DNA of 64,000 nt from Lysinibacillus cavernae (GTDB lineage: Bacteria > Bacillota > Bacilli > Bacillales_A > Planococcaceae). Below are positions 1-8,459 of this stretch, in pieces. The stretch is from assembly GCF_009724685.1 (NCBI RefSeq), contig NZ_WMEF01000009.1, positions 1-64,000 of the forward strand, in the 5' to 3' direction. Made by a program: the position numbers and the translations under genes. The notes beneath the pieces were generated by a model. It searched no databases. It was not told the origin of the DNA and saw only the letters and a list, made by a program, of their open reading frames with translations. Numbering within the stretch: the stretch's first letter is position 1; each line of letters starts with the position of its first letter.

Positions 1-122
1 TAGTTACTAAAAACTTTATTGATTACGTTTTGCTTGTTCAGTTTTCAAGGTTCATGTTGTTTGTTTCGCTGTCACCTCTTGGCGACTTATACATAATAAC
101 ATCGATTATTCATGAAAGTCAA
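1..122 (-). promoter_or_regulatory. rRNA operon promoter and 16S leader (leftward)
   Basis: Read on the minus strand there is a -35 TTGACT (122-117) and a -10 TATTAT (98-93; TTATTA at 99-94 gives the ideal 17-base spacing). The transcript then contains CTTGAAAACTGAACAAG, the boxA-like leader typical of Bacillales rRNA operons just before 16S rRNA. The mature 16S gene is not in the window; it should begin shortly left of position 1. In B. subtilis an rRNA operon also lies next to the pdaB-kbaA-gerD block, which fits. A 23S spacer leader looks similar, but the upstream promoter favours the start of an operon. Confidence 0.72.
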
Positions 123-190
123 CACTAAATCATAAGTTTTTTTAAAGAGATTTATTTTTTATTTAAAATCTTAGAAACGAGGTTATTATT

Positions 191-847
191 ATGGTCCGCA
201 AAACGTTGATTTCACTGCTTTTAATCGTAACTCTCTTTGTTTTTCTAAAGCCTATAAATTCAACGATGATTTCTGTATTTAATATTGCCAATGCACCAGT
301 AGTAGTCACGAAAGGACATTACGGTACGTCTCTTATTGTAGAGATTTCTTTCTCCGATGAATCTCTATTAGAATGGCTACAAACGGTGAAAGAACCTTAT
401 CCGCTTCTACTTTTAGATACTGACTGGATTAAACGTTCACCAGAACATATAAAAATTATACAAGAACGAAAATTGCCTACAGGGTTACTTGGCCCAGAAG
501 ATTCAATAGATAAACCCATTGACATGGCTCTCGTACAAAATGATATTGATACGTATGAAAAATATTTAAAGGAAAAACCACTTTGGTTTGCTACTAGCAA
601 TCACCAATACTCACAGGACTTACAGAAATCTTTGTTTCAGCAACAAATGAATTTGTTATCGCCTTCTCTAATTTGGCAAGGTGAGAAAAAACCTAAATTA
701 CAAAAAGGTGATTTTGTATTTTTTCCACTCCACCAAAACAATCAAATTTCATTTAAAGAGCTTAATACGCTAATACAACAAAATAAGTTTATGTCAATTG
801 AGGAAAATATATTTGGATACAAAGTTCAAACTAAAAAATCCCCATAA
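191..847 (+). CDS. PdaB-like protein, probably a degenerate polysaccharide deacetylase fold
   Basis: A 218-residue protein with one N-terminal hydrophobic segment (about residues 5-20), so probably membrane-anchored or exported. The start ATG follows CGAGG at eight bases. It occupies the position and orientation that pdaB (ybaN) has in B. subtilis, beside kbaA and gerD. By eye it aligns weakly with PdaB throughout: a KG near residue 41, a strand at 48-54 where deacetylases have TFD, LDTDWIKRSPEH at 75-86 like the LSASWAERHP stretch, and KGDFVFFPLH near 172-181 like the GGDIILLH end motif. The TFD aspartate is absent (VEI at 50-52), so deacetylase activity is unlikely. The role is unknown; a cortex-related sporulation role is inferred from context only. 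Confidence 0.6.
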   Translation: MVRKTLISLLLIVTLFVFLKPINSTMISVFNIANAPVVVTKGHYGTSLIVEISFSDESLLEWLQTVKEPYPLLLLDTDWIKRSPEHIKIIQERKLPTGLLGPEDSIDKPIDMALVQNDIDTYEKYLKEKPLWFATSNHQYSQDLQKSLFQQQMNLLSPSLIWQGEKKPKLQKGDFVFFPLHQNNQISFKELNTLIQQNKFMSIEENIFGYKVQTKKSP

Positions 848-882
848 AAAAAATTGCCTCCTATGTATGAGGCAATTTTTTT
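846..882. terminator. Bidirectional intrinsic terminator between the PdaB-like gene and kbaA
   Basis: TTGCCTC and GAGGCAA form a 7-bp stem around an eight-base loop, flanked by A-run and T-run, so it can stop transcription from both convergent genes. Confidence 0.85.
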
Positions 883-883
883 C

Positions 884-1558
884 TTATGCATTTTTAGTCT
901 GTTCACGACGAGCTTTGCGGCGTGCTTCTAATTTTTGACGATCTTCATCGGATTTTGCATTATATTTAGGTAATACTAATAATTGATACGCATTAACAGC
1001 TAATAATGGGAACAATAGTAACGCAACATATTCATTAATATTTTCATCACGTCCCATTAACGCAATTGTCCATTCCAATGTTGTAATGACAATCATAAAA
1101 AATAGTGCTGATACTAACACATGTTTCTTTCCTGTTAATTTTACTTTTTGAACAGCTGTCGCTATTGCTCCAAAGATTAGAACAATTAATAATCCAACGT
1201 AAAATAACCAGCTTTGTCCATCTTTTATACCTGGAATAAAACGGAAGAAAATAATATCAAAAATAGTAATTGCAATTAATAGTAACTGTACCCAATTCCA
1301 TAATGTAAGTGTTCTAAAAATATTTACACCTACTTGATGAAGTGTTAGATAAGCAAAAAAGCCAGCTTGTGCAATAACACTCATAGTAAATCCTAAGAAA
1401 ACCATCCATAAAAGTCCTGCGAAAAACTCACCCCATTGACCATTTGCTATGTATGGTTGGAAGAATTCCCAGCGAATAAATAAACTAAAAACACCGTTGA
1501 CTGCACCACCAACGAGCATTGCAAAGAAGAAAAACTTTGCCCAATTTCGTATCGTCAC
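884..1558 (-). CDS. kbaA: KinB-signalling pathway activation protein KbaA
   Basis: An integral membrane protein of 224 residues with about six hydrophobic helices and a charged, Arg/Lys-rich C-terminal tail (roughly 203-224). In B. subtilis KbaA is needed for activity of the sporulation kinase KinB and so feeds the Spo0A phosphorelay. Family-typical stretches are visible: GFFAYLTLH near residues 66-74, TTLEW around 159-163 and FPLLAVNAYQLL near 183-194. The start is GTG behind GGGGGA. It faces the PdaB-like gene and diverges from gerD, as in B. subtilis. Confidence 0.85.
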   Translation of the reverse strand: MTIRNWAKFFFFAMLVGGAVNGVFSLFIRWEFFQPYIANGQWGEFFAGLLWMVFLGFTMSVIAQAGFFAYLTLHQVGVNIFRTLTLWNWVQLLLIAITIFDIIFFRFIPGIKDGQSWLFYVGLLIVLIFGAIATAVQKVKLTGKKHVLVSALFFMIVITTLEWTIALMGRDENINEYVALLLFPLLAVNAYQLLVLPKYNAKSDEDRQKLEARRKARREQTKNA

Positions 1559-1709
1559 AACTAAAAGTCCCCCAATTTCTCAATATATCTGTCCTTATTT
1601 TATCAATGCATTGTTAAAAAAGCTATTTCTCATCCTAACCAATACATAAAGTCCTGAGAAATGTGAACAATAATTGAAAGAGTCTATCTAGAGAAAGGAC
1701 TGATTGTCG

Positions 1710-2318
1710 ATGCGAAAATTCACCTTATTACTGATTCTAATGCTTTTTCTTTCTGCCTGTGCACAAGATAAAACCTCTACCATGTCCTATGATGAAATAA
1801 AAAAAATCATGATCGACTCTTTACAAACAGAGGATGGTAAAAAGGCGTTGCGACAGCTTTTGGAAGAGCCGAGTTTCCGTGAGCTTTTGATTTTAGAGCA
1901 TGATGAAGTGAAAAAAGCTACCGAGGAAACATTACTTTCCAAGGAAGCAGAAGACTTTTGGAAGAAAACCTTTGAGGATCCAAAGTTTAAAGAAACTGTT
2001 GCGAAAAGCATGCAAAAACAGCAACAGGATATTATGAAGGACTTAATAAAAGATCCAACTTTCCAAAAGGATATGGAGGCTTTTTTCGGTCAACCCGATA
2101 TGCAGAAGCAGTTAGAGACGATCCTAAAATCAGCCAATATGCGAAAGCAAATGGAGGAAGTCGTAAAGGAAACGATTGAAAGCCCATTAATGCAATCTAA
2201 ATGGCAAGAATTGATTAAAAAGAGTGGCGAAACAGGTTCATCAGAAAGTGGCGATAAGAAAGAAGCGAGTGGCGAAGGTAGTGGAGGAACGGATAAAGAG
2301 CAAAAAAGTACTGAATAA
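1710..2318 (+). CDS. gerD: Spore germination lipoprotein GerD
   Basis: A secreted lipoprotein of 202 residues from the ATG. The signal peptide ends in the lipobox LSAC, with the lipidated cysteine at residue 17. The mature part is rich in charged alpha-helix with repeated motifs (DPTFQKDMEAF, GQPDMQKQLE), and the tail is a low-complexity Gly/Ser/Glu/Lys stretch. In B. subtilis GerD forms a trimeric rod at the inner spore membrane and clusters germinant receptors into the germinosome. A TTG two codons upstream (1704) is an alternative start; the AAAGGA site at 1694-1699 could serve either. The gene runs opposite to its neighbours, as in B. subtilis. Confidence 0.9.
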   Translation: MRKFTLLLILMLFLSACAQDKTSTMSYDEIKKIMIDSLQTEDGKKALRQLLEEPSFRELLILEHDEVKKATEETLLSKEAEDFWKKTFEDPKFKETVAKSMQKQQQDIMKDLIKDPTFQKDMEAFFGQPDMQKQLETILKSANMRKQMEEVVKETIESPLMQSKWQELIKKSGETGSSESGDKKEASGEGSGGTDKEQKSTE

Positions 2319-2330
2319 CGATAGCAATTT

Positions 2331-2371
2331 AAAAACGGATTTCCCCAAAAATTGGTGGAAATCCGTTTTTT
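2331..2371. terminator. Bidirectional intrinsic terminator between gerD and salA
   Basis: AACGGATTTCC and GGAAATCCGTT form an 11-bp stem with A/T runs on both sides; it serves both convergent genes. Confidence 0.9.
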
Positions 2372-2372
2372 A

Positions 2373-3428
2373 TTATTTAGTTAATTTATTAATGATATTC
2401 GTCGCGATGTCTAAATAAATTTGTCCTGTCGTATGTTTTTCAGCATACACTGACGGAGCAAAATCCTCTTCTGTCCAATCTGGTTGCCCAAGTGGGATTT
2501 GTCCAAGTAGTTCAGTTCGTAGTTCTTCTGCTAGCTTAGGACCGCCACCTTGACCAAAAACAAATTCTCGTTCACCTGATTTAGATTCAAACCAAGCCAT
2601 ATTTTCAATAACACCTAGAATCTCATGGTCTGTTTGTAGAGCCATTGCCCCTGCACGTGCAGCAACGAATGCTGCGGTTGGATGCGGTGTTGTGACTACG
2701 ATTTCTTTTGAAGATGGTAACATTTGATGAATATCTAATGCAACGTCGCCAGTTCCTGGTGGTAAATCTAATAGTAAATAATCAAGCTCTCCCCACTCTA
2801 CATCACGGAAGAATTGATCTAATACTTTACCTAACATTGGACCACGCCATACAATCGGTGCGTTGTTTTCCACAAAAAAGCCCATTGAAATCATTTTTAC
2901 ACCCAAGCGATCTACTGGGAAGATACGATTGTCGACTACTTTAGGCATATCCGTAACACCCATCATATCCGGCACACTAAATCCATAAATATCTGCGTCA
3001 ATTAAGCCTACTTTCTTCCCTAAACGAGCTAAAGCAACTGCTAAGTTAACTGATACTGTAGATTTACCTACTCCGCCTTTACCAGAGGCAATAGAAATAA
3101 CTTGAACTGTGCTTAGTGGAGATAAAATATCTTGTGCTTCTGACTCTGTAGCTGTTCCACGGAAACTTTGTAGTTTTTCTGTTGATAGCTCTTCAAAACG
3201 AATACCAACAGTGTTTGCACCCGCTTCTTTCAACACCTCAACAATCTTCATTTGTAGCTGTAGTTGTTCAGGTGTATTCAGTTTAGCAATCGCAATTTTT
3301 ACACTGACATGATTTTTTTCTTCTTTTATTGATACGTTTATAATTCCATCTGTTTCTGCAAGCGATTTATGTAAAAATGGATCTTGTAGTTGTCCTAGTA
3401 TTTCTCGAATTTGTTGTTCAGTAATCAC
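2373..3428 (-). CDS. salA: Mrp/NBP35-family P-loop ATPase (SalA)
   Basis: The protein has an N-terminal MIP18-like (DUF59) domain (about 1-85), then a P-loop ATPase with the deviant Walker A motif SGKGGVGKST (residues 115-124). Mrp relatives act as Fe-S cluster carriers; in B. subtilis SalA (YbaL) also represses scoC and so derepresses exoproteases. The C-terminal CxxC that binds clusters in many Mrp proteins is absent, as I recall for B. subtilis SalA. I place the start at GTG 3428 because AAGGGGAG (3444-3437) overlaps the upstream GTG at 3437 but lies at normal distance from 3428. It follows cwlD in the same direction. Confidence 0.85.
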   Translation of the reverse strand: MITEQQIREILGQLQDPFLHKSLAETDGIINVSIKEEKNHVSVKIAIAKLNTPEQLQLQMKIVEVLKEAGANTVGIRFEELSTEKLQSFRGTATESEAQDILSPLSTVQVISIASGKGGVGKSTVSVNLAVALARLGKKVGLIDADIYGFSVPDMMGVTDMPKVVDNRIFPVDRLGVKMISMGFFVENNAPIVWRGPMLGKVLDQFFRDVEWGELDYLLLDLPPGTGDVALDIHQMLPSSKEIVVTTPHPTAAFVAARAGAMALQTDHEILGVIENMAWFESKSGEREFVFGQGGGPKLAEELRTELLGQIPLGQPDWTEEDFAPSVYAEKHTTGQIYLDIATNIINKLTK

Positions 3429-3500
3429 GACGAACACTCCCCTTATATTGTCTCAATGTTAGTATATCATAATGATTTGATTTAAGTTGTAGATGTTGCT

Positions 3501-4214
3501 CTACTCAATTTTAGCTAATAAATACTCTTCTATACCTTCAACTATGGCATTTGCCATCTTTTCCTGATAATTCTTATCTATTAATAGCGCACGTTCCTCA
3601 TCATTACTAATAAATCCTGTTTCCACCAAAGCAGCAGGTACTTCCGCTTTTTTAAGCAAATATATTTGCTTAATAGATAATGCTTCTCGATCTGTATTTT
3701 TCAAATTAGTACGAATAGATTGTTGAATACTCTTTGCTAGTATTTCACCATCAGCATGTCCTTCCTTATGATAAAATACCTGTGCACCACGCCATTTTGA
3801 TTCGGGAATGGCATTTGCATGAATAGTAATAAATACATCAGGCTGTTCTTTTTCCACGATATCCTTTCTTAAGAAGATATCCTGCTTTTTTCGTTCTCTT
3901 AATGTCCCATATTTTTCTGACGGCGCGTGTTCATCAATAACATCACCATTTTTTGTCCGTGTCATTACGACTGTTGCGCCCTTTTTCTTTAATTGCTTCT
4001 CCACATGCTGAGCAATTGCAAGTGTAATGTCCTTTTCAATCACTTCGCCCTTTGAAGCTCCTCCATCCTCACCACCATGCCCTGCATCAATGACAATCTT
4101 TATGCCACCTAGTGGGTCTGGTAAGAAGAAGTTACGGTCCGAAGCATTTGTTTCATATGCCACGACCACTATACTCATAAGCATAATTACTCCTAGTGCA
4201 AGCCAGCGCTTCAC
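3501..4214 (-). CDS. cwlD: Spore-cortex N-acetylmuramoyl-L-alanine amidase CwlD
   Basis: Amidase_3-family zinc hydrolase of 237 residues. A signal/anchor helix (about 4-20) is followed by the catalytic domain: DAGHGG with zinc ligand His46, Glu60 in VIEKD, His132 in TIHAN, and the catalytic Glu198 in VETGF. In B. subtilis CwlD, with PdaA, converts muramic acid of the cortex into muramic-delta-lactam, the mark recognised by germination lytic enzymes. All catalytic residues are present, so it should be active. It is expressed in sporulating cells in the model species; I did not identify a sporulation-type promoter by eye. Confidence 0.92.
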   Translation of the reverse strand: MKRWLALGVIMLMSIVVVAYETNASDRNFFLPDPLGGIKIVIDAGHGGEDGGASKGEVIEKDITLAIAQHVEKQLKKKGATVVMTRTKNGDVIDEHAPSEKYGTLRERKKQDIFLRKDIVEKEQPDVFITIHANAIPESKWRGAQVFYHKEGHADGEILAKSIQQSIRTNLKNTDREALSIKQIYLLKKAEVPAALVETGFISNDEERALLIDKNYQEKMANAIVEGIEEYLLAKIE

Positions 4215-4276
4215 CCATATCCACCACCCTTTTACATTTAGTGTACGAAATTAGTGGATGAACTATGCCAGAAAGT

Positions 4277-4313
4277 AAAAAAAACTCTCAAGTATTTGAA
4301 CTTGAGAGTTTTT
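4277..4313 (-). terminator. Intrinsic terminator after the DUF4822 lipoprotein gene
   Basis: AAAACTCTCAAG and CTTGAGAGTTTT form a 12-bp stem with a nine-base loop and T-runs on either strand. It lies between the DUF4822 gene and cwlD. Confidence 0.88.
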
Positions 4314-4346
4314 AATTTCTTCTATATTAAGGGAGGAAGAACAATT

Positions 4347-5315
4347 TTATTGCATTGTGAATTTAGGATTAAATTCACCTTCGTATGGTTCATGTTCAAC
4401 AAACACCGTTATAGCATTACCATCTTTGTCTTTACCTGTTCTTTTATACGTAAACTTCTTATCATTTATTTCAGTGATTTCAAGAGCAGCACCATATTTA
4501 TTATCACCAAGTGAAACATGTGCTCTTATTTTATTGCCATGAATAACATCAAAGTAGCCATAATCACCACGACTTTCACCAGTTTCAGGGTTGAAGAACT
4601 CATATTTATTAGTTGCTGCTTCAAATTTTGCTATGCTAATAAAATTCGAATTAAACTCTGTTACATCATTTCCTTCTTCATCTAAAGCAACTGTTCCATG
4701 CCATAGCGTATTAGCTAGAATATTATCACCATCAATGTCTGTAACAATATCTCCAGTAGTTGCATCTAGCGTCTTATCTGGATCAGTAAATGCTAGTTCA
4801 TTTTCTTGATAAGGAATATGTTCTACAAATACTTCTACCTCATTACCAGCAGCATCTTTACCCATTCTTTTATAAGTGAAAATGTCATCAGTTAATTCTG
4901 TGATTTCTACAACAGCTTGGTAGTTCTTTGACTCAGAAATTAAAATTCTCTGTTTCCCGTCATTTGTAATGAAGAATGTTCCCTTATCGTCACGACTTTC
5001 ACCAGTAGCAGCGTCAAAGAATTCATAATGACCTGTTGCAACATCGTATTTTGCTAAGCCGATGAAGTTGGCATTCTCTGCAGTTAAATCATTGTTATCT
5101 TTATCATATACTTTTGTACCTTGCCAGTTCGTACTACTAAGAATGTTGGCCATTTCTTGACCTTTTGTCAATTGGTCCTTTGCTGCATTCTCTGTTGTAG
5201 TATTTTCTGTCTTTACTTCCCCACTATTTGTAGAGTTGCCTTTTGCAGGCTCCTTATCTTGACATGCTACAAGTAGTGCCATTGCCGCAACGGATACTAT
5301 CAATAATTTTTTCAT
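4347..5315 (-). CDS. Lipoprotein with two tandem DUF4822 domains
   Basis: A lipoprotein of 322 residues. The signal peptide ends in LLVAC (cysteine near residue 18), followed by a Ser/Thr/Asn/Glu linker and two homologous domains at about 50-165 and 190-318. Both contain W-x-GT, NFI-x-x-AK, YEFF, TGESR and YKR-x-GKD, matching what I recall of DUF4822, found in Firmicute surface lipoproteins. The function is unknown. The ATG at 5315 lies nine bases from GGAGG, whereas the in-frame GTG at 5321 is too close. It is not part of the conserved block in B. subtilis, where ybaJ and ybaK lie between rpsI and cwlD, so it is probably an accessory gene. Confidence 0.75.
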   Translation of the reverse strand: MKKLLIVSVAAMALLVACQDKEPAKGNSTNSGEVKTENTTTENAAKDQLTKGQEMANILSSTNWQGTKVYDKDNNDLTAENANFIGLAKYDVATGHYEFFDAATGESRDDKGTFFITNDGKQRILISESKNYQAVVEITELTDDIFTYKRMGKDAAGNEVEVFVEHIPYQENELAFTDPDKTLDATTGDIVTDIDGDNILANTLWHGTVALDEEGNDVTEFNSNFISIAKFEAATNKYEFFNPETGESRGDYGYFDVIHGNKIRAHVSLGDNKYGAALEITEINDKKFTYKRTGKDKDGNAITVFVEHEPYEGEFNPKFTMQ

Positions 5316-5744
5316 ATCCACTTACCTCCATTATTTAATATATTTTTGAGTTACGTCAAACCCATTAATGAACAGTCCCAACGAAAATGAAAGGTTTGTT
5401 GTACCTTCAAAAACTATATTAAAACGGAATGTTAAATTCCCTCTAAATAATTTCTTAAAAAAACATAAACTTATGCGAAAATATTTTTAATAAATTTTAA
5501 ATCTGTTCAGAATTAGTGATTATCATGGGTGGAAGTCTAAATATCATTTTATAGATATACTTAAAACTTCTCTTCCTTGCGCTTACTGTAAATTTTTTAC
5601 TATACGAAAAAGCTATGCAAAGCATATTTTTTAAATAGTATTCGTGCAATTCTCTACATGTTACCATCATTTTAGAAACTGACTATCAGTTCTGCTCGCC
5701 TTGACGTTTTATTAATGCAATCTAAGGAAGAGAAGGTGGATGAT
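5316..5744. other. 429-base AT-rich gap between divergent genes
   Basis: It holds the upstream regions of the DUF4822 gene (minus) and the ankyrin gene (plus). The best minus-strand promoter candidate is TTGACG with AATAAT 18 bases downstream, close to the DUF4822 start. I see no coding sequence or strong repeat. Confidence 0.4.
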
Positions 5745-6353
5745 ATGAATCATCAATTGATTATTACCGCAGCGAAAGGAAATACAGATAAAGTATTAAC
5801 ACTCCTACAAGATGGAGTCCCTATCAATACCACCGATCAATTTGGGAGAACAGCTGTCTTAGCTGCAACTTATAATAATCAGGTGGATACTGTGAAGACG
5901 CTTATTCAGCATGGTGCTGACATTAATATTAGAGATAACAACCTAGAGAATGTACTTTTACATGCAGGTGCGTCAGGCTATTTTGAAATAGTAAAGCTTG
6001 CCATAGCAGCCGGTGCTGATACCAAGCTGACTAATCGCTTTGGAGGAATAGCTATCATACCCGCTTCAGAACGTGGTCATGTAGAAGTAGTTCGTGAGCT
6101 TCTTCTTCATTCAGACATTAATGTCAATCACATTAATAATCTGCATTGGACAGCTCTATTAGAAGCAGTCATCTTAGGTAATGGTGGTGAGAAGCATCAA
6201 GAAATCGTGCAGCTATTAGTTGATTATGGTGCTGATTTGAATATAGGCGATAGAGATGGTGTCACACCGTTGCAGCATGCAAAAAAATTAGGTTTTTATG
6301 AAATAGAACAGATTTTAAAAGAAGCAGAATTCGAACGCTCTTGTAACAGTTAA
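5745..6353 (+). CDS. Ankyrin-repeat protein
   Basis: A soluble protein of 202 residues made almost entirely of ankyrin repeats: about six units of 30-36 residues, with GRTAVLAAT (34-42), VKTLIQHGADIN (50-61), VKLAIAAGADT (83-93), VVRELLLHSDINVN (115-128), WTALLEA (135-141), VQLLVDYGADLN (155-166) and GVTPLQHA (172-179). No signal peptide or membrane segment. Ankyrin repeats mediate protein-protein contacts; the partner is unknown. I start at ATG 5745, preceded by AAGGTGG at five bases, rather than the ATG at 5715, which lacks a ribosome site. It is a lone gene in an accessory stretch. Confidence 0.8.
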   Translation: MNHQLIITAAKGNTDKVLTLLQDGVPINTTDQFGRTAVLAATYNNQVDTVKTLIQHGADINIRDNNLENVLLHAGASGYFEIVKLAIAAGADTKLTNRFGGIAIIPASERGHVEVVRELLLHSDINVNHINNLHWTALLEAVILGNGGEKHQEIVQLLVDYGADLNIGDRDGVTPLQHAKKLGFYEIEQILKEAEFERSCNS

Positions 6354-6840
6354 CATAAGGTGGTTTCATCATGATTCGAAACACCGATTTGTGCTGTTGC
6401 CCATCGTTGGGTTGATCAAATACAATTTTATGCATTATAAAGCTCTGTGCTCAAGAAAGAATGATTACTCGACCTAAGCTTCAAGTATGAAGTATTTTTG
6501 TACTTCCTCTTCATTATCCCTTGCAACCTATAGAAATATCCTCATAAAAAAGCCTGCTCCTCATTCGAGAGAAACAGGCTTTTTCGCAGTAACTTATTGC
6601 TTCGTACATCTTATTGGATTTGTATACGATGTACTTTTGAAAGGTTTCCACATTTCTATTTTATAAACAAATCATTCTTATGATATGTCTATATTAACAC
6701 TTGGCCGCGCAATATTGACATCACAACACTTCTGTTAAAAACTATAATCTTTTATATATTTAGATATAAATATCCCAATTTAAATATGGAAGAGGCACTT
6801 TATGTTTAAAAGCATGAATAAATAATGTGAGGCGATTAGC
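6354..6840. other. 487-base gap with a terminator and no convincing gene
   Basis: Apart from the hairpin at 6546-6584 I see only short decayed-looking reading frames. One of about 20 codons near 6372-6435 (containing ICAVAHRWVDQ) has no usable start and ends quickly. Possible remnants of lost genes; not called. Confidence 0.35.
6546..6584. terminator. Intrinsic terminator after the ankyrin gene
   Basis: AAAAAGCCTG and CAGGCTTTTT form the stem. The loop CTCCTCATTCGAGAGAAA resembles the loop of another hairpin at 11902-11932. It can work in both directions. Confidence 0.85.
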
Positions 6841-7176
6841 ATGAACAAACTTTTTTCAGTGAAACTGTTATTTGAGTCTATAGTAACACCAAAGCCAGCA
6901 ACAGGAAAAACATTTGAAGAATCTATCATATTAATCAAAGTACCGAACGAAGATGAAATTGAACAAATGATATTTGCCTATTATCTAGTCGAACAATTTA
7001 CGAATGCTACTGGTGGGAAGACTACTATTAAATTGGTCAGGATTCTCGATATTTTTGAGGTAGTTGATAACATATATATTTCTGCGAATTTTGTAGAGGT
7101 ATATAGTCGTTATTTGCTATTTGAGGAAGACATTGAAACGGAAGAACTGATTAAACTTTTCCAATTAGATAAATAA
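6841..7176 (+). CDS. Small DUF4288-like protein
   Basis: A cytosolic-looking protein of 111 residues without signal or membrane helix. FSVKLLFES at the start, FEESIILIKV in the middle and VEVYSRYL near the end resemble the small DUF4288 family as I remember it; the function of that family is unknown. The start ATG follows GAGGCG at about five bases. It stands alone in the accessory stretch between rpsI and cwlD. The family assignment is tentative; that it is a real gene is likely from its length, site and composition. Confidence 0.55.
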   Translation: MNKLFSVKLLFESIVTPKPATGKTFEESIILIKVPNEDEIEQMIFAYYLVEQFTNATGGKTTIKLVRILDIFEVVDNIYISANFVEVYSRYLLFEEDIETEELIKLFQLDK

Positions 7177-7233
7177 AGTTTTAATTCCTTACTATTTTAT
7201 ATAAAGCATTTAATTACTCAGAATTCATATTGA

Positions 7234-7305
7234 GAAGTAGAAGGCCATTTTCCAGAACTGGCTGAACAGGTGCACCCGCTTCATCGTCAATTCCATAAGA
7301 AATAG
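7234..7305 (+). pseudogene. Possible 3' remnant of a lost gene
   Basis: The 23 codons before the TAG at 7303 read as a protein-like tail (EGHFPELAEQ, then VHPLHRQFHKK), but an in-frame TGA at 7231 cuts it off and there is no start codon or ribosome site. A good plus-strand terminator follows directly (7310-7347), as expected for the surviving end of a deleted gene. I do not recognise the family. Confidence 0.3.
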
Positions 7306-7309
7306 TGTG

Positions 7310-7347
7310 AAGCAATCTTTGGGGTAACTCTAGAGATTGCTTTTTTA
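7310..7347 (+). terminator. Intrinsic terminator
   Basis: AAGCAATCT and AGATTGCTT form a 9-bp stem with a loop of about 14 bases, followed by a T-run on the plus strand. Confidence 0.82.
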
Positions 7348-7373
7348 TAATGAGTACCTATTTATTAGATGAA

Positions 7374-7412
7374 ACAAAAAAACTCTTTCCACAAAAGTAG
7401 AAAGAGTCTTTG
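7374..7412 (-). terminator. Intrinsic terminator of the rplM-rpsI operon
   Basis: On the minus strand ACTCTTTC and GAAAGAGT form an 8-bp stem followed by seven T residues, directly after rpsI. Confidence 0.88.
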
Positions 7413-7425
7413 TATAACGCTGAAA

Positions 7426-7818
7426 TTAACGTTTTGAGAACTGAGGTGCACGACGAGCGCCGCGTAGACCTGGTTTTTTACGTTCTTTCATGCGTGAATC
7501 ACGAGTAAGTAATCCTGCTGATTTTAATGCAGCACGGAAATCTGGGTCTACTTGAAGTAGAGCACGAGCGATACCGTGACGAACAGCACCAGCTTGACCA
7601 GTGTATCCACCACCGTTAACGTTTACGTGGATATCATAGCTTCCTGTAGTTTCAGTAGCTACTAATGGTTGTTTAATTACTTCGCGTAATGCAGCGAATG
7701 GTACGTATTCTTCAATTTCACGTTTGTTGATAACAATTTTACCTGTACCTGGTACTAAACGTACGCGAGCTACAGAGCTTTTACGGCGACCAGTGCCGAT
7801 ATATTGAACTTGTGCCAA
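7426..7818 (-). CDS. rpsI: 30S ribosomal protein S9
   Basis: A protein of 130 residues, the usual Bacillus length. It opens with [14 protein letters not shown] and ends in the invariant basic tail that finishes with Lys-Arg; in the ribosome this tail reaches the P-site tRNA anticodon loop. GYTGQAGA (71-78) is the family signature region. It is translated after rplM from the same message (25-base gap), the standard L13-S9 pair. Confidence 0.97.
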   Translation of the reverse strand: MAQVQYIGTGRRKSSVARVRLVPGTGKIVINKREIEEYVPFAALREVIKQPLVATETTGSYDIHVNVNGGGYTGQAGAVRHGIARALLQVDPDFRAALKSAGLLTRDSRMKERKKPGLRGARRAPQFSKR

Positions 7819-7843
7819 AGTAATATCCTCCTCTTAATTTATA

Positions 7844-8281
7844 TTATCCGCGAAGCTCGTAAGCTTCTGGTTTTTGTGCAGCATGTGGGTGCTCTGTTCC
7901 AGTATAAACGTTAAGTTTAGTGAACATTTTGCGACCTAAAGAGTTTTTAGGAAGCATTCCTTTAACTGCTAATTCGATCATTCTTGTTGGGTACTTATCT
8001 AGCATTTCACCAGCAGTACGAGTTTTTAAACCACCCGCAAATTGAGTATGGTGACGGTAAAGTTTACCCTCTAATTTGTTACCAGTTAAATGGATTTTGT
8101 CAGCGTTGATGATGATTACGTGATCACCTGTGTCAACGTTTGGTGTGAATGTTGGTTTATGTTTACCACGTAAGATTGCAGCTACTTCAGAAGCTAAACG
8201 TCCAAGAGTTTGGCCTTCTGCATCAACTACTAACCATTTACGGTCTACTTCGTGACCTTTAGCCATGAATGTTGTACGCAT
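7844..8281 (-). CDS. rplM: 50S ribosomal protein L13
   Basis: A protein of 145 residues beginning MRTTFMAK, with the core motifs LGRLASEVA and [15 protein letters not shown]13 binds 23S rRNA early in 50S assembly. The start lies behind AGGAGG. Upstream is a strong promoter and a structured leader (8300-8410), consistent with the autoregulatory L13 leader known in Firmicutes. Confidence 0.97.
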   Translation of the reverse strand: MRTTFMAKGHEVDRKWLVVDAEGQTLGRLASEVAAILRGKHKPTFTPNVDTGDHVIIINADKIHLTGNKLEGKLYRHHTQFAGGLKTRTAGEMLDKYPTRMIELAVKGMLPKNSLGRKMFTKLNVYTGTEHPHAAQKPEAYELRG

Positions 8282-8299
8282 GTATATATCCTCCTAATC

Positions 8300-8410
8300 A
8301 ATTCGATTACCGTTATTTTTCATTAAACTACACTATAAGTTTCGGGGCTTATTTGTGGTGGTAATGAAAATACCATCTGTTATCATATAATGAATGACTT
8401 TTAAAGTCAA
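8300..8410 (-). promoter_or_regulatory. rplM promoter and L13-type leader RNA
   Basis: The promoter is TTGACT (8410-8405), 17 bases, TATGAT (8387-8382). The transcript continues with GGTATTTTCATTACCACC and a short hairpin around GCCCCGAAAC before the rplM ribosome site. Position and the TTACCAC element match what I recall of the Firmicute L13 leader, where L13 represses its own operon. The structure was judged by eye only. Confidence 0.6.
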
Positions 8411-8459
8411 GCAATTTCATTAAACACCTGGTGAAGTTGTTCAGAATTTTAGAATGCCA

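Noticed and set aside
6372-6440. Short protein-like frame after the ankyrin gene
   Set aside because: About 20 codons without a start; too short to call even as a pseudogene.
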